A stretch of 64,000 bases of DNA from JANNPJ01 sp965200525 (GTDB taxonomy: Bacteria; Actinomycetota; Actinomycetes; Actinomycetales; Kineosporiaceae): contig OZ241368.1 in the NCBI GenBank assembly GCA_965200525.1, positions 5,704,001 to 5,768,000 of the forward strand, written 5' to 3'. The notes under the pieces were generated by a model. That model worked only from the letters and a program-made list of their open reading frames with translations. It was not told the DNA's origin and did not search any database. Positions 16,814-24,791 of this stretch are shown piece by piece. The position numbers and the translations under genes are program-made. Every line of letters starts with the position of its first letter. Positions within the stretch are counted from its first letter, which is position 1.

Positions 16814-17428
16814 ATGTCTGTGAACCACCCCCGTCCCAAGGCAAAGCTGAGCCGAGCTCTGGGAATCCCTCTGACCCCGAAGTCCGTGAAGTACTTCGAG
16901 CAGCGCCCCTACCCGCCGGGCGACCACGGCCGGGCCCGCAAGTCGACGTCGGACTACAAGGTGCGACTGCTCGAGAAGCAGCGTCTGCGCTACCAGTACA
17001 ACGTCAGCGAGACCCAGCTGGCCCTGGCCTTCGACCGGGCGCACCGTAGCTCGGCCAAGACCGGTGAGGCTCTGGTCGTCGAGCTCGAGACCCGTCTGGA
17101 TGCCCTCGTGCTCCGGGCCGGCTTCGCCCGGACGATCTACCAGGCCCGCCAGGCCGTCACCCACCGCCACGTCACGGTCAACGGCCTTCGGGTCGACAAG
17201 CCGTCCTTCCGGGTCAAGCCCGAAGACGTGATCGCGATCGCTCCGCGTAGCCGGAACCTCGTCCCGTTCCAGGTCGCCGCGGCCGGAGCGCACGAACTGG
17301 CGACCACGCCGCCGTACCTCGAGGTGCTGCTGCCGCAGCTGCACGCCCGGCTGGTTCGCCTGCCGGCCCGGGAAGAGATTCCCGTGATCTGCAACGAGCA
17401 GCTCGTGGTGGAGTTCTACTCCCGCTGA
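16814..17428 (+). CDS. rpsD: 30S ribosomal protein S4
   Basis: The 16S rRNA-binding assembly protein and translational autoregulator. The 204 residues match the actinomycete S4 type: SRALGIPLTPKSVKYFEQRPYPPG, LEKQRLRYQYNVSE, the S4 RNA-binding domain LETRLDALVLRAGFARTIYQARQAVTHRHVTVNG, and the C-terminal EIPVICNEQLVVEFYSR. No zinc cysteines are present in the N-terminal part. GGAGG ends only one base before ATG 16814; GTG 16820 would have a normal 7-base spacing, so the true start may be 16820. Here rpsD is a solitary gene, flanked by iron genes and followed by a strong hairpin. Confidence 0.95.
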   Translation: MSVNHPRPKAKLSRALGIPLTPKSVKYFEQRPYPPGDHGRARKSTSDYKVRLLEKQRLRYQYNVSETQLALAFDRAHRSSAKTGEALVVELETRLDALVLRAGFARTIYQARQAVTHRHVTVNGLRVDKPSFRVKPEDVIAIAPRSRNLVPFQVAAAGAHELATTPPYLEVLLPQLHARLVRLPAREEIPVICNEQLVVEFYSR

Positions 17429-17470
17429 GGCAGCTCACGCGACGTCGATCACCTCCACGGTGACGGGTTC

Positions 17471-17506
17471 GCGCGGAGGACAGGGCCAGTGCCCTGCCCT
17501 CCGCGC
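17471..17506 (+). terminator. strong hairpin terminator after rpsD
   Basis: The 16-base arms GCGCGGAGGACAGGGC (17471-17486) and GCCCTGCCCTCCGCGC (17491-17506) pair with one A-C mismatch around a CAGT loop. There is no T-tract, as is common in high-GC actinobacteria. Confidence 0.8.
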
Positions 17507-17543
17507 AGCCATGTCCGGACCGCGCCGAACCGAGGGCTGAACG

Positions 17544-18245
17544 ATGACCGATCTGCCGTCGCTGCCGTCGGTGCCGGAGACCTGGCCCGGCTCGCTGCTG
17601 GTCGACCCCGACTGGCTGTCCGAGCGGATCGACCGGACGGCGCGGGTCTGGGGCGGTCGCGAACGCCGGACCAACGCCACCCTGTGGTGGTACTCGGCCA
17701 GCGTGGTGCTGCTCGGGCCGGCCGTTCGTTCGCTGGTGCTGACCGGGGCCGGGGTCCGGATCTCGCCGGCCGAGATCCGGTTCACCACCCGCTCGAGCGG
17801 TTACCTGGAGCGAGTGATCCCTGGTGCCGAGCTCGACGCCGGGCCGGACGGCGATCCGGCGGCGGCCCTGGGCCGGCACCTCGACGTCGCCCTGGCCCCG
17901 GTGATCGAGCTGCTGGCCGCCGCCGGGGGAGCCACCGAGCGCTCGCTGTGGGCGATCGCCGCCGATTCGCTGGCCTCGGTCGTGCTGGCCGCGACCGCCG
18001 TGACCCCGGGCGGCTCGGCCACCGCGGCCGCGGTGGCCGGGGCGATCGCCGGTGCGGGGGAGCGCCTGCGCCCGCTGCCGCGGTTCGTCGAGATCCCGAC
18101 GTCCGGCGGGGCGGTCGCCCGGTACGTGCACCGGGGGTCGTGCTGCCTGCTCTACCGGGTGCCGGACGGCAAGTGCCTCAGCTGCCCCAACCAGACCCCG
18201 GCCGAGCGCCGGGCCCGCCTGGTCCAGCATGCGGAGTCCGGCTAA
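17544..18245 (+). CDS. FhuF-like (2Fe-2S) ferric-siderophore reductase
   Basis: A 233-residue cytoplasmic reductase candidate. The C-terminus carries the FhuF-type cluster-binding motif: Cys200-Cys201-x9-Cys211-x2-Cys214 in RGSCCLLYRVPDGKCLSCP. The body is the Ala/Leu-rich helical FhuF domain with RTNATLWWYSASVVLLGP near 45-62. FhuF proteins reduce ferric iron from hydroxamate siderophores. No siderophore transporter is adjacent. It starts at ATG 17544 after a short leader; no iron box is seen in the 115 bp upstream, which holds only the rpsD terminator. Confidence 0.8.
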   Translation: MTDLPSLPSVPETWPGSLLVDPDWLSERIDRTARVWGGRERRTNATLWWYSASVVLLGPAVRSLVLTGAGVRISPAEIRFTTRSSGYLERVIPGAELDAGPDGDPAAALGRHLDVALAPVIELLAAAGGATERSLWAIAADSLASVVLAATAVTPGGSATAAAVAGAIAGAGERLRPLPRFVEIPTSGGAVARYVHRGSCCLLYRVPDGKCLSCPNQTPAERRARLVQHAESG

Positions 18246-18323
18246 GCGATCGCTTACCTACGGATGCGTAGACTGTCGGTGATCACGCCCGGTGGGCGTG
18301 CAGCAGGGGTTGAGGGGGCAGGG

Positions 18324-19160
18324 ATGGCGACCGTGGATCCGGCGGAGCTGGTCAGTTTTGTGGCGACGGGTGACTCGTTCACCGAGGGCCTGGAGGACGA
18401 TCTCGGCCCCGAGGGACGTCACCGCGGCTGGGCCGACCGGGTCGCCGCCGCCCTGGCCGCCCGCAACGGGCGGCTGCGGTACGCCAATCTTGCGATCCGG
18501 GGCCGGCTGCTCGACCAGGTGATCGCCGAGCAGGTCCCGGCCGCGATCGCACTGGCTCCGGCGCTGATCTCGTTCCATGCCGGCCCGAACGACATCCTGC
18601 GCCCCCGGGTCGACATCCCGGCCCTGCTCGGGCGGTACGAGAAGGCGGTGATCGACCTGCGGGCCGGCGGCGCCCAGGTGCTGCTGTTCACCGTGATCGA
18701 ACGGGTCGGCGGCACCGGCCGCGCGGCCGATCTGATGGCCTCCCGGTTCGGCGCGTTCAACCAGGCCGCCCGCTCGGTCGCCGAGCGGCACGGCTGCCTG
18801 CTGGCCGACATGGGCGCGGCCACCGTGATGGAGGACCGCCGGCTCTGGCACGAGGACCGGTTGCACCTCACGCCGGACGGACACGCTCGGGTGGCGGCCG
18901 GCGTCCTGGAGCGACTCGGCGTCACCGAACCCGAACTGCTGGCCGGTGAGGCCGGCTGGTGGCAGGAGCCGCTGGCCGCGCGGGTGGTCCGGCCCGGGTG
19001 GCGCGGGCGGGGTGACGACGTGCGGGCCGACCTGCGCTGGGTGCGGCGCCACTTCGTGCCCTGGGTGGGACGCCGGCTGCGCGGCGTCTCCAGCGGCGAC
19101 GGGCTGGCGGCCAAGCAGGTCGAACTGGTCGATCTGGTCCGCGGGCCGGGTCGGGGCTGA
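18324..19160 (+). CDS. SGNH/GDSL-family hydrolase
   Basis: A 278-residue esterase or lipase of the SGNH class. Block I is VATGDSFTEG (catalytic Ser near 15), block II has NLAIRGR, block III is HAGPNDI (Asn), and block V is DRLHLTPDGHARVA with the Asp-x-x-His pair. The C-terminal 80 residues are Arg/Trp-rich and may be a membrane or nucleic-acid contact surface. ATG 18324 follows GAGGGGGCAGGG; a longer frame begins at 18264 but has no ribosome site. There is no signal peptide, so the protein is probably cytoplasmic. The substrate is unknown. Confidence 0.88.
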   Translation: MATVDPAELVSFVATGDSFTEGLEDDLGPEGRHRGWADRVAAALAARNGRLRYANLAIRGRLLDQVIAEQVPAAIALAPALISFHAGPNDILRPRVDIPALLGRYEKAVIDLRAGGAQVLLFTVIERVGGTGRAADLMASRFGAFNQAARSVAERHGCLLADMGAATVMEDRRLWHEDRLHLTPDGHARVAAGVLERLGVTEPELLAGEAGWWQEPLAARVVRPGWRGRGDDVRADLRWVRRHFVPWVGRRLRGVSSGDGLAAKQVELVDLVRGPGRG

Positions 19161-19212
19161 CGGCCGGCCGCCGCACTGATCGCCGCACCGGATCGGGCGG
19201 ACCGTTGGGCCA

Positions 19213-19228
19213 GGTGAGCAGGCTCACC
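19213..19228. promoter_or_regulatory. palindromic operator candidate for the bio operon
   Basis: GGTGAGC-AG-GCTCACC is a perfect 7-2-7 inverted repeat 75-90 bp upstream of bioB. Actinobacterial biotin genes are controlled by BioQ (TetR) or BirA-type repressors binding palindromes at this place. The sequence does not match the corynebacterial BioQ consensus as I remember it, so the repressor is unknown. Confidence 0.5.
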
Positions 19229-19302
19229 GCCGTCCCGTCCGGGGCTCGAGCGACGGAAGTTACAGTGACCCCGTCGTGATCGCCCCGGATACGGAGGTAA
19301 GG

Positions 19303-20298
19303 ATGGCCGAGATTCTGCAGACGGCCCGCCGGCAGGTGCTGGCCGACGGCGTCGGCCTCAGCTCCGAGCAGGTGCTCGAGGTGCTCCGTGGGCCCGACGC
19401 CGACCTGCCGGACGCGCTCGCCCTGGCCCACGAGGTGCGGATGCGCTGGTGCGGCCCGGAGGTCGAGGTCGAGGGCATCGTCTCGCTGAAGACCGGCGGC
19501 TGCCCCGAGGACTGCCACTTCTGCTCGCAGTCCGGCCAGTTCACCTCGCCGGTGCGCTCGGTCTGGCTGAACATCCCGCAGCTGGTGCAGGCGGCCAAGG
19601 AGACGGCGGCCACCGGGGCGACCGAGTTCTGCATCGTGGCCGCCGTCCGCGGCCCGGACGAGCGGCTGATGACGCAGATGCGCGAGGCCGTGCCGATCAT
19701 CAAGGCCGAGTCCGGGATCAACGTCGCCGCCTCGCTCGGCATGCTCAGCCAGGAGCAGGTCGACGACCTGGTCGAGATGGGCGTGCATCGCTACAACCAC
19801 AACCTGGAGACCGCCCGGTCGTACTTCCCGGCGGTGGTGACCACGCACAGCTTCGAGGAGCGCTGGAGCACCCTGACCATGGTCCGGGACGCCGGGATGG
19901 AGGTCTGCTGCGGCGGCATCGTCGGCATGGGCGAGAGCCTCGAGCAGCGGGCCGAGTTCGCCGGCCAGCTCGCCGAGCTGCAGCCCGACGAGGTGCCGCT
20001 GAACTTCTTCAACCCCCGCCCGGGGACGCCGTTCGGCGACCTGCCGGTGCTGGAGCCGACCGACGCGTTGCGGGCGATCGCGGCGTTCCGGCTGGCCCTG
20101 CCGCGGACCATCCTGCGGTTCGCCGGTGGCCGGGAGATCACCCTGGGCGACCTCGGCACCCGGGACGGCCTGCTCGGCGGGGTCAACGCCGTGATCGTCG
20201 GCAACTACCTGACCACGCTGGGCCGCCCGGTCGAGGACGATCTCGAGCTCCTGCGCGAGCTGAAGATGCCGGTCAAGGCGATGTCGGCGGTCATTTGA
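19303..20298 (+). CDS. bioB: biotin synthase BioB
   Basis: The radical-SAM enzyme that inserts sulfur into dethiobiotin, the last step of biotin synthesis. The 331-residue protein has the 4Fe-4S motif Cys67-x3-Cys71-x2-Cys74 (GGCPEDCHFCSQS), VAAVRGPDERLM, the YNHNLETARSYF block, GGIVGMGES and PLNFFNPRPGTP, all BioB hallmarks. ATG 19303 follows GGAGGTAAGG. Its TGA overlaps the TTG start of bsaP. First gene of a five-gene operon in which every junction overlaps. Confidence 0.97.
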   Translation: MAEILQTARRQVLADGVGLSSEQVLEVLRGPDADLPDALALAHEVRMRWCGPEVEVEGIVSLKTGGCPEDCHFCSQSGQFTSPVRSVWLNIPQLVQAAKETAATGATEFCIVAAVRGPDERLMTQMREAVPIIKAESGINVAASLGMLSQEQVDDLVEMGVHRYNHNLETARSYFPAVVTTHSFEERWSTLTMVRDAGMEVCCGGIVGMGESLEQRAEFAGQLAELQPDEVPLNFFNPRPGTPFGDLPVLEPTDALRAIAAFRLALPRTILRFAGGREITLGDLGTRDGLLGGVNAVIVGNYLTTLGRPVEDDLELLRELKMPVKAMSAVI

Positions 20299-20483
20299 GC
20301 AGCGAACCGGTGCACTGCGGCCGGTGCGGCAACCCGCTCGCGGACGGCGATCACGCCGGCTGCCGGCGAGCATTGCTGCTCGAGCCGCCGCGTTACTGCG
20401 GGCAGTGCCGGCGCCGGCTGATCGTGCAGGTGCTGCCGACCGGGTGGACGGCGCGCTGCTCGACCCACGGCGAGTTGCGGTGA
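20295..20483 (+). CDS. bsaP: biotin synthase auxiliary protein BsaP
   Basis: A 62-residue Cys-rich protein encoded between bioB and bioA from a TTG at 20295 that overlaps the bioB stop; its own TGA overlaps the GTG of bioA. Cys8, 11, 23, 35, 38 and 55 form CxxC pairs (HCGRCGNPL, YCGQCRRRL), followed by VQVLPTGWTARCSTHGELR. Size, cysteine pattern and position match the actinobacterial BsaP family, reported to carry an Fe-S cluster and to be needed for BioB turnover in mycobacteria. The gene is easily missed because of its size and TTG start. Assignment is by context plus motif; no alignment was run. Confidence 0.82.
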   Translation: MSSEPVHCGRCGNPLADGDHAGCRRALLLEPPRYCGQCRRRLIVQVLPTGWTARCSTHGELR

Positions 20484-21865
20484 GCCCGCTGGAGGCTGAG
20501 AACCCGGTCGCGAACCCGGTCGCCCACCCGGTCGCCGGGGAGGAGACCGACGAGATCCGGGATTACGACCGGGCCCACGTCTGGCACCCCTACGCGCCGT
20601 CCGGGTCCCCGGCCCGGGTGGTCGAGTCGGCCCGGGGCGTGCGGCTGCGGCTGGCCCCGGGCGAGGCCGGGACCGGTCCGGTCGAAGTGATCGACGGCAT
20701 GTCGTCCTGGTGGGCGGCGATCCACGGTTACCGGCACCCGGTGCTGGACGCGGCCCTGGCCGACCAGGCCGGCCGGATGAGTCACGTGATGTTCGGCGGC
20801 CTGACCCACGCCCCGGCGGTCGAGCTGACCCGGCGCCTGCTCGAGCTGGCACCCGGGGCCGGTGGCGCCGATCCGCTGGAGCGGGTGTTCCTGTGCGACT
20901 CGGGCTCGGTCTCGGTCGAGGTCGCGGTGAAGATCTGCCTGCAGTACCAGCGGGGCCGGGGCCGGGCCGAACGCAACTGCCTGCTGACCGTCCGGGGCGG
21001 CTACCACGGCGACACCTTCACCGCGATGAGCCTGTGCGACCCGGTGAACGGGATGCACTCGATGTTCACCGGTGTCCTGGCCCCGCAGCTGTTCGCCCCC
21101 CGCCCGCCGGCCGGCTTCGACCTCACCGACGACGACCCGCAGGTCCGGGCCTGGGCGGCCGAGGTCGAGCGGCTGGCCGAGCAGCACGCCGGCGAGCTGG
21201 CCGGCGTCGTCGCCGAACCGGTCCTGCAGGGGGCCGGAGGCATGTTCGTCTACTCGCCGGCCTGTCTGCGGGTGCTGCGCGCGGTGGCCGACCGGCACGA
21301 CGTCCCGTTGCTGCTGGACGAGATCGCCACCGGGTTCGGCCGCACCGGCACCATGTTCGCCGCCGAGCACGCCGGCGTGGTGCCCGACATCATGTGCGTC
21401 GGCAAGGCCCTGACCGGCGGCTATCTCAGCCTGGCGGCGGTGCTCTGCACGGCCGCGGTGGCCGCCGGGGTGGACGCGAGCGAGTCCGGGGCCCTGATGC
21501 ACGGGCCCACCTTCATGGGCAATCCGCTGGCCTGCGCGGTCGCGGTGGCGAACCTCGACCTGCTGCGGAGCGGGGAGTGGGCCGGGCAGGTCGCCGTCCT
21601 GGAGTCGGGGTTACGCGCCGGCCTGGCCGGGCTGGCCGGCGCGGCCGGCGTGCGCGACGTGCGGGTGCTGGGCGGGGTCGGGGTGGTGCAGACCACGGCC
21701 GCCTTCGACGTGGCCGCGGTCAGCGCCGTCGCCCTGCGGCACGGCGTCTGGCTGCGGCCGTTCCGCGATCTGATCTACACCATGCCGCCCTACCTCAGCA
21801 CCGCCGACGAGGTGGCGGCCATCGCCGCGGCGATCACCGCCGCCGTCCGGGAGGAGATCCGGTGA
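20480..21865 (+). CDS. bioA: adenosylmethionine-8-amino-7-oxononanoate aminotransferase BioA
   Basis: A PLP enzyme converting KAPA to DAPA with SAM as amino donor. The 461-residue protein shows the BioA signatures WHPYAPSG, DGMSSWWAAIHGYRHP, MFGGLTHAPA, the PLP-contact region RGGYHGDTFTAMSL, LLLDEIATGFGRTG and the Schiff-base Lys in CVGKALTGGY. GTG 20480 overlaps the bsaP stop. The N-terminus has a short Asn-Pro-Val-Ala repeat (ENPVANPVAHPVAG) not seen in usual BioA proteins and probably dispensable. It overlaps bioF by 4 bp. Confidence 0.96.
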   Translation: MSPLEAENPVANPVAHPVAGEETDEIRDYDRAHVWHPYAPSGSPARVVESARGVRLRLAPGEAGTGPVEVIDGMSSWWAAIHGYRHPVLDAALADQAGRMSHVMFGGLTHAPAVELTRRLLELAPGAGGADPLERVFLCDSGSVSVEVAVKICLQYQRGRGRAERNCLLTVRGGYHGDTFTAMSLCDPVNGMHSMFTGVLAPQLFAPRPPAGFDLTDDDPQVRAWAAEVERLAEQHAGELAGVVAEPVLQGAGGMFVYSPACLRVLRAVADRHDVPLLLDEIATGFGRTGTMFAAEHAGVVPDIMCVGKALTGGYLSLAAVLCTAAVAAGVDASESGALMHGPTFMGNPLACAVAVANLDLLRSGEWAGQVAVLESGLRAGLAGLAGAAGVRDVRVLGGVGVVQTTAAFDVAAVSAVALRHGVWLRPFRDLIYTMPPYLSTADEVAAIAAAITAAVREEIR

Positions 21866-23076
21866 ACGAGCCGATGCTCGGCGGCCGGCGCGCGGCCCGG
21901 GCCCGGAACAAGGCCGCCGACGAGGCCCAGAACCAGCCCGGCTGGTTCCTGGACCGGCTGGCCGCCGCGGCCGAGGCCCGGGAGCGGGCGGGCCTGACCC
22001 GGCGGCTGGTGGCCCAGCCGCCCGGCGGCGGGCTGCTGCTGGACCTGGCCGGGAACGACTACCTGGGGCTGGCGGCCGACCCGCGGGTCAGCGCGGCCGC
22101 CGCCGACGCGGCCCTCACCTGGGGGGCCGGGGCCCGCGCGTCCCGGCTGGTCACCGGCAGCACCCACCTGCATTCCCGGCTGGAGAACGAGCTGGCCGCG
22201 TTCTGCGGCCAGCCCGCCGGTCTGGTTTTCTCCTCCGGTTACGCGGCCAACCTGGGCGCGGTCACCGCGCTGGCCGGCCGGGGCGACCTGATCGTCTCCG
22301 ACGCCCACGTGCACGCCTCGCTGGTCGACGCCTGCCGGCTGTCCCGGGCCCGGATCATGATCACCGAGCACAACGACGTCGAAGCGGTCGAGGCGGCGCT
22401 GGCCGGGCGGGTCGAGAAGAACGCGGTGGTGCTGATCGAGTCGGTCTACAGCGTTCTCGGGGACGCCGCCCCGCTGGTCGAGCTGGCCGCGGTCTGTGCC
22501 CGGCAGTCGGCGGTGCTGATCGTCGACGAGGCCCACGCGCTGGGCACCGCCGGGCCGCAGGGCCGGGGTCTGGTGGCCGCGGCGGGCCTGACCGGCCGGG
22601 CCGGGATCGTAGTCACCGGAACCCTGTCCAAGTCGCTGGGCAGCCAGGGTGGCTTCGTGCTAGGAGATCCGGCGGTCCGCGAGCACCTGGTCAACACGGC
22701 CCGGGCCTTCATCTACGACACCGGCCTGGCGCCGGCCGCGACCGGCGGCGCGCTGGCCGCGCTCGAGGTGCTGCGGGCCCAGCCGGAGCGGGTGGACGCG
22801 GTCCGGCGGGTCGCCGGGGCCCTGGCCCAGGTCGCGGCCGCGCCGCCACCGGCCGCGGCCGTGCTCTCGGTGGCCATGCCGAGCGCCACCGCCGCGCTGG
22901 AGGCCGCGGCTGGGTGCGCGGCGTCGGGGGTCCGGGTCGGCTGCTTCCGGCCGCCGTCGGTGCCGGACGGGATCAGCCGGTTGCGGCTGACCGCCCGGGC
23001 CACGCTGACCGAGGCCGAGCTGAAGCTGGCCGCCGGCGCTCTGGCCGGGGCGATCCGCCGGTGGGCGCCACAGTGA
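21862..23076 (+). CDS. bioF: 8-amino-7-oxononanoate synthase BioF
   Basis: A PLP-dependent condensation of pimeloyl thioester with alanine. The 404-residue protein starts at GTG 21862, overlapping the bioA stop, and shows DLAGNDYLGLAADPRV, GAGARASRLVTGSTHLHSRLE, DAHVHASLVDACRLSRA, VLIVDEAHALGTAGPQGRG and GTLSKSLGSQGGF with the PLP Lys. The C-terminal third is very Ala-rich but in frame. The gene overlaps bioD by 4 bp. No bioC, bioH or bioI is seen in the window, so the pimeloyl source must be encoded elsewhere. Confidence 0.95.
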   Translation: MNEPMLGGRRAARARNKAADEAQNQPGWFLDRLAAAAEARERAGLTRRLVAQPPGGGLLLDLAGNDYLGLAADPRVSAAAADAALTWGAGARASRLVTGSTHLHSRLENELAAFCGQPAGLVFSSGYAANLGAVTALAGRGDLIVSDAHVHASLVDACRLSRARIMITEHNDVEAVEAALAGRVEKNAVVLIESVYSVLGDAAPLVELAAVCARQSAVLIVDEAHALGTAGPQGRGLVAAAGLTGRAGIVVTGTLSKSLGSQGGFVLGDPAVREHLVNTARAFIYDTGLAPAATGGALAALEVLRAQPERVDAVRRVAGALAQVAAAPPPAAAVLSVAMPSATAALEAAAGCAASGVRVGCFRPPSVPDGISRLRLTARATLTEAELKLAAGALAGAIRRWAPQ

Positions 23077-23801
23077 CCGAAGGGCCAGGCCCGGCCGGCT
23101 CGCTCGGTCCGACCGGGCTGCTCGGTCCGACCGGGTTGTCGGGCCTGGCCGGGGTCGTCCTGGTGACCGGGACCGGCACCGGGATCGGCAAGACCACGGT
23201 GACCGCCGCGCTGGCCGCCACGGCGCTGGCCGAGGGCAAGCGGGTCGCGGTGGTCAAGCCGGTGCAGACCGGCGTCGGCCCCGGTGAACCGGGCGACATC
23301 GCCGAGGTCCGGCGGCTGCTCGGCCCGCTCGACGTCGCCACGGCCGCCCGGCTCGGCCTTCACGAGTTCTTCCGGCTGCCCGATCCGCTGGCCCCGCAGG
23401 CCGCGGCCCGGCGGGCCGGGGTGCGGTTGCCGTCCCTGGCCGAGCACGCCCGCCGGATCGGCGAGCTGGCCCGGGACGCCGACCTGGTGCTGGTCGAGGG
23501 GGCCGGCGGCCTGCTGGTCCGGTTGGACGGCGACGACCGGTCCGGGTCGGGCCTGGCCGACCTGGCCCGGCAGCCTGGCCTGGAGTCGGCCGCCGCGGTC
23601 GTCGTCACCGGCCCGGAACTGGGCACCCTGAACGCGACCGAGCTGACCGTGGAGGCCCTGCGGCGCCGCGGGGTCCGGATTCTCGGCCTGGTGATCGGCT
23701 GCTGGCCGGCCCGGCCCGGGCCGGCCGAGCTGGACAACCGGCGCGACCTGCCCGCCCTCACCGGAGTGCCGTTGCTCGGCCTGCTGCCCGCGCTCGACTG
23801 A
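23073..23801 (+). CDS. bioD: dethiobiotin synthetase BioD
   Basis: The ATP-dependent carboxylase closing the ureido ring of dethiobiotin. The 242-residue protein has the P-loop VTGTGTGIGKTTVTAAL (about 31-47), VKPVQTG, and LVEGAGGLLV, the BioD active-site blocks. GTG 23073 overlaps the bioF stop; a GTG 12 bp upstream is possible. The first 25 residues carry an 18-bp direct duplication (GPTGL-LGPTGL) at 23103-23138, an unusual N-terminal extension. Last gene of the operon. Confidence 0.94.
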   Translation: MTEGPGPAGSLGPTGLLGPTGLSGLAGVVLVTGTGTGIGKTTVTAALAATALAEGKRVAVVKPVQTGVGPGEPGDIAEVRRLLGPLDVATAARLGLHEFFRLPDPLAPQAAARRAGVRLPSLAEHARRIGELARDADLVLVEGAGGLLVRLDGDDRSGSGLADLARQPGLESAAAVVVTGPELGTLNATELTVEALRRRGVRILGLVIGCWPARPGPAELDNRRDLPALTGVPLLGLLPALD

Positions 23802-23806
23802 ATCCC

Positions 23807-23842
23807 TCCCGCTCACACTCCCGCTCACACGCCGGCTCACAC
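23807..23842. repeat. 12-bp tandem repeat just after bioD
   Basis: TCCCGCTCACAC occurs twice (23807-23818, 23819-23830), followed by GCCGGCTCACAC (23831-23842). It begins 6 bp after the bioD stop. Confidence 0.9.
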
Positions 23843-23907
23843 GCCGGGTTGCGACGGTGGACGTCGGGCCGGCCGACGGGGCCGCCCCGTTCACCGAGGA
23901 GAAGAAC

Positions 23908-24741
23908 GTGACGCCAGGACCGACCACACCGGATGTGACCGTCGACTTCGAGGCGGTCAAGGCCCGCCAGCGGCTGGGCTGGCAGGACGGCGACTACCCC
24001 CGGGTGGGCAACACGCTGCAGCTGATCGCCGAACGGCTGGTCGACTCGGCCGGGCTGACCGCGGGCCGGACGGTGCTCGACGTCGCCTGCGGGCAGGGCA
24101 ACGCGGCGATCGCCGCCGGGCGCCGGTTCGCCACCGCGACCGGCGTCGACTACGCGCCCAACCTGCTGGTCCAGGGCCGGGAGCGGGCCCAGGCCGAGCA
24201 CCTGGACGTGACCTTCGTGGACGGCGACGCCGAACAGTTGCCGTTCGGCGACGCCGGCTTCGACCTGGTGCTGAGCACGGTCGGCGTGATGTTCGCACCG
24301 GACCAGCGCCGGGCCGCGGCCGAACTGGTCCGGGTGACCGCCCCGGGCGGCCGGATCGCGCTGGCCAGCTGGACCCCGGGCAGCCTGGTCGGGGCCATGT
24401 TCGCGGTGATCAGCCAGTACGCGCCGGCGCCGCCCGGCGTGCCCTCGCCGATGTACTGGGGCAGTGAGGAGGGGCTGGCCGAGCTGTTCGGGGATTCGGT
24501 CGAGTGGACCGCGCTGACCCGCCGGAGCTTCGACTTCTGCTACCTCTCGCCCGAGCACTTCTCGGACTGGTTCCGGCAGTACTACGGGCCGATCACCCGG
24601 CTGGCCGGCAGCCTGGACGACGACACCCGGGCCCGGTTCGCCGCCGACCTGGCCGATGTGCCGCGCCGGTTCAACCGGGCCCAGGACGGCACCGTGCTGG
24701 CCGGGGGCGAATACCTGGAGGCGGTCGGCGTGCGGCGCTGA
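23908..24741 (+). CDS. class I SAM-dependent methyltransferase
   Basis: A 277-residue methyltransferase. Motif I is VLDVACGQGNAAIAAG (about 55-70), the acidic loop is VDGDAEQLPF, and post-I is FDLVLSTVGVMFAPDQ, followed by LVRVTAPGGRIALASWTPG. This is the ubiE/COQ5-like type common in actinobacteria. GTG 23908 follows GAGGAGAAG; a longer frame from 23857 is less likely. The acceptor substrate cannot be predicted. It lies downstream of bioD but after repeats, so probably it is not part of the bio operon. Confidence 0.85.
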   Translation: MTPGPTTPDVTVDFEAVKARQRLGWQDGDYPRVGNTLQLIAERLVDSAGLTAGRTVLDVACGQGNAAIAAGRRFATATGVDYAPNLLVQGRERAQAEHLDVTFVDGDAEQLPFGDAGFDLVLSTVGVMFAPDQRRAAAELVRVTAPGGRIALASWTPGSLVGAMFAVISQYAPAPPGVPSPMYWGSEEGLAELFGDSVEWTALTRRSFDFCYLSPEHFSDWFRQYYGPITRLAGSLDDDTRARFAADLADVPRRFNRAQDGTVLAGGEYLEAVGVRR

Positions 24742-24791
24742 GCACCGGGAGCGAGCGGCCGCACCGGGGCGGCACGGCTTACGCTCAAACC

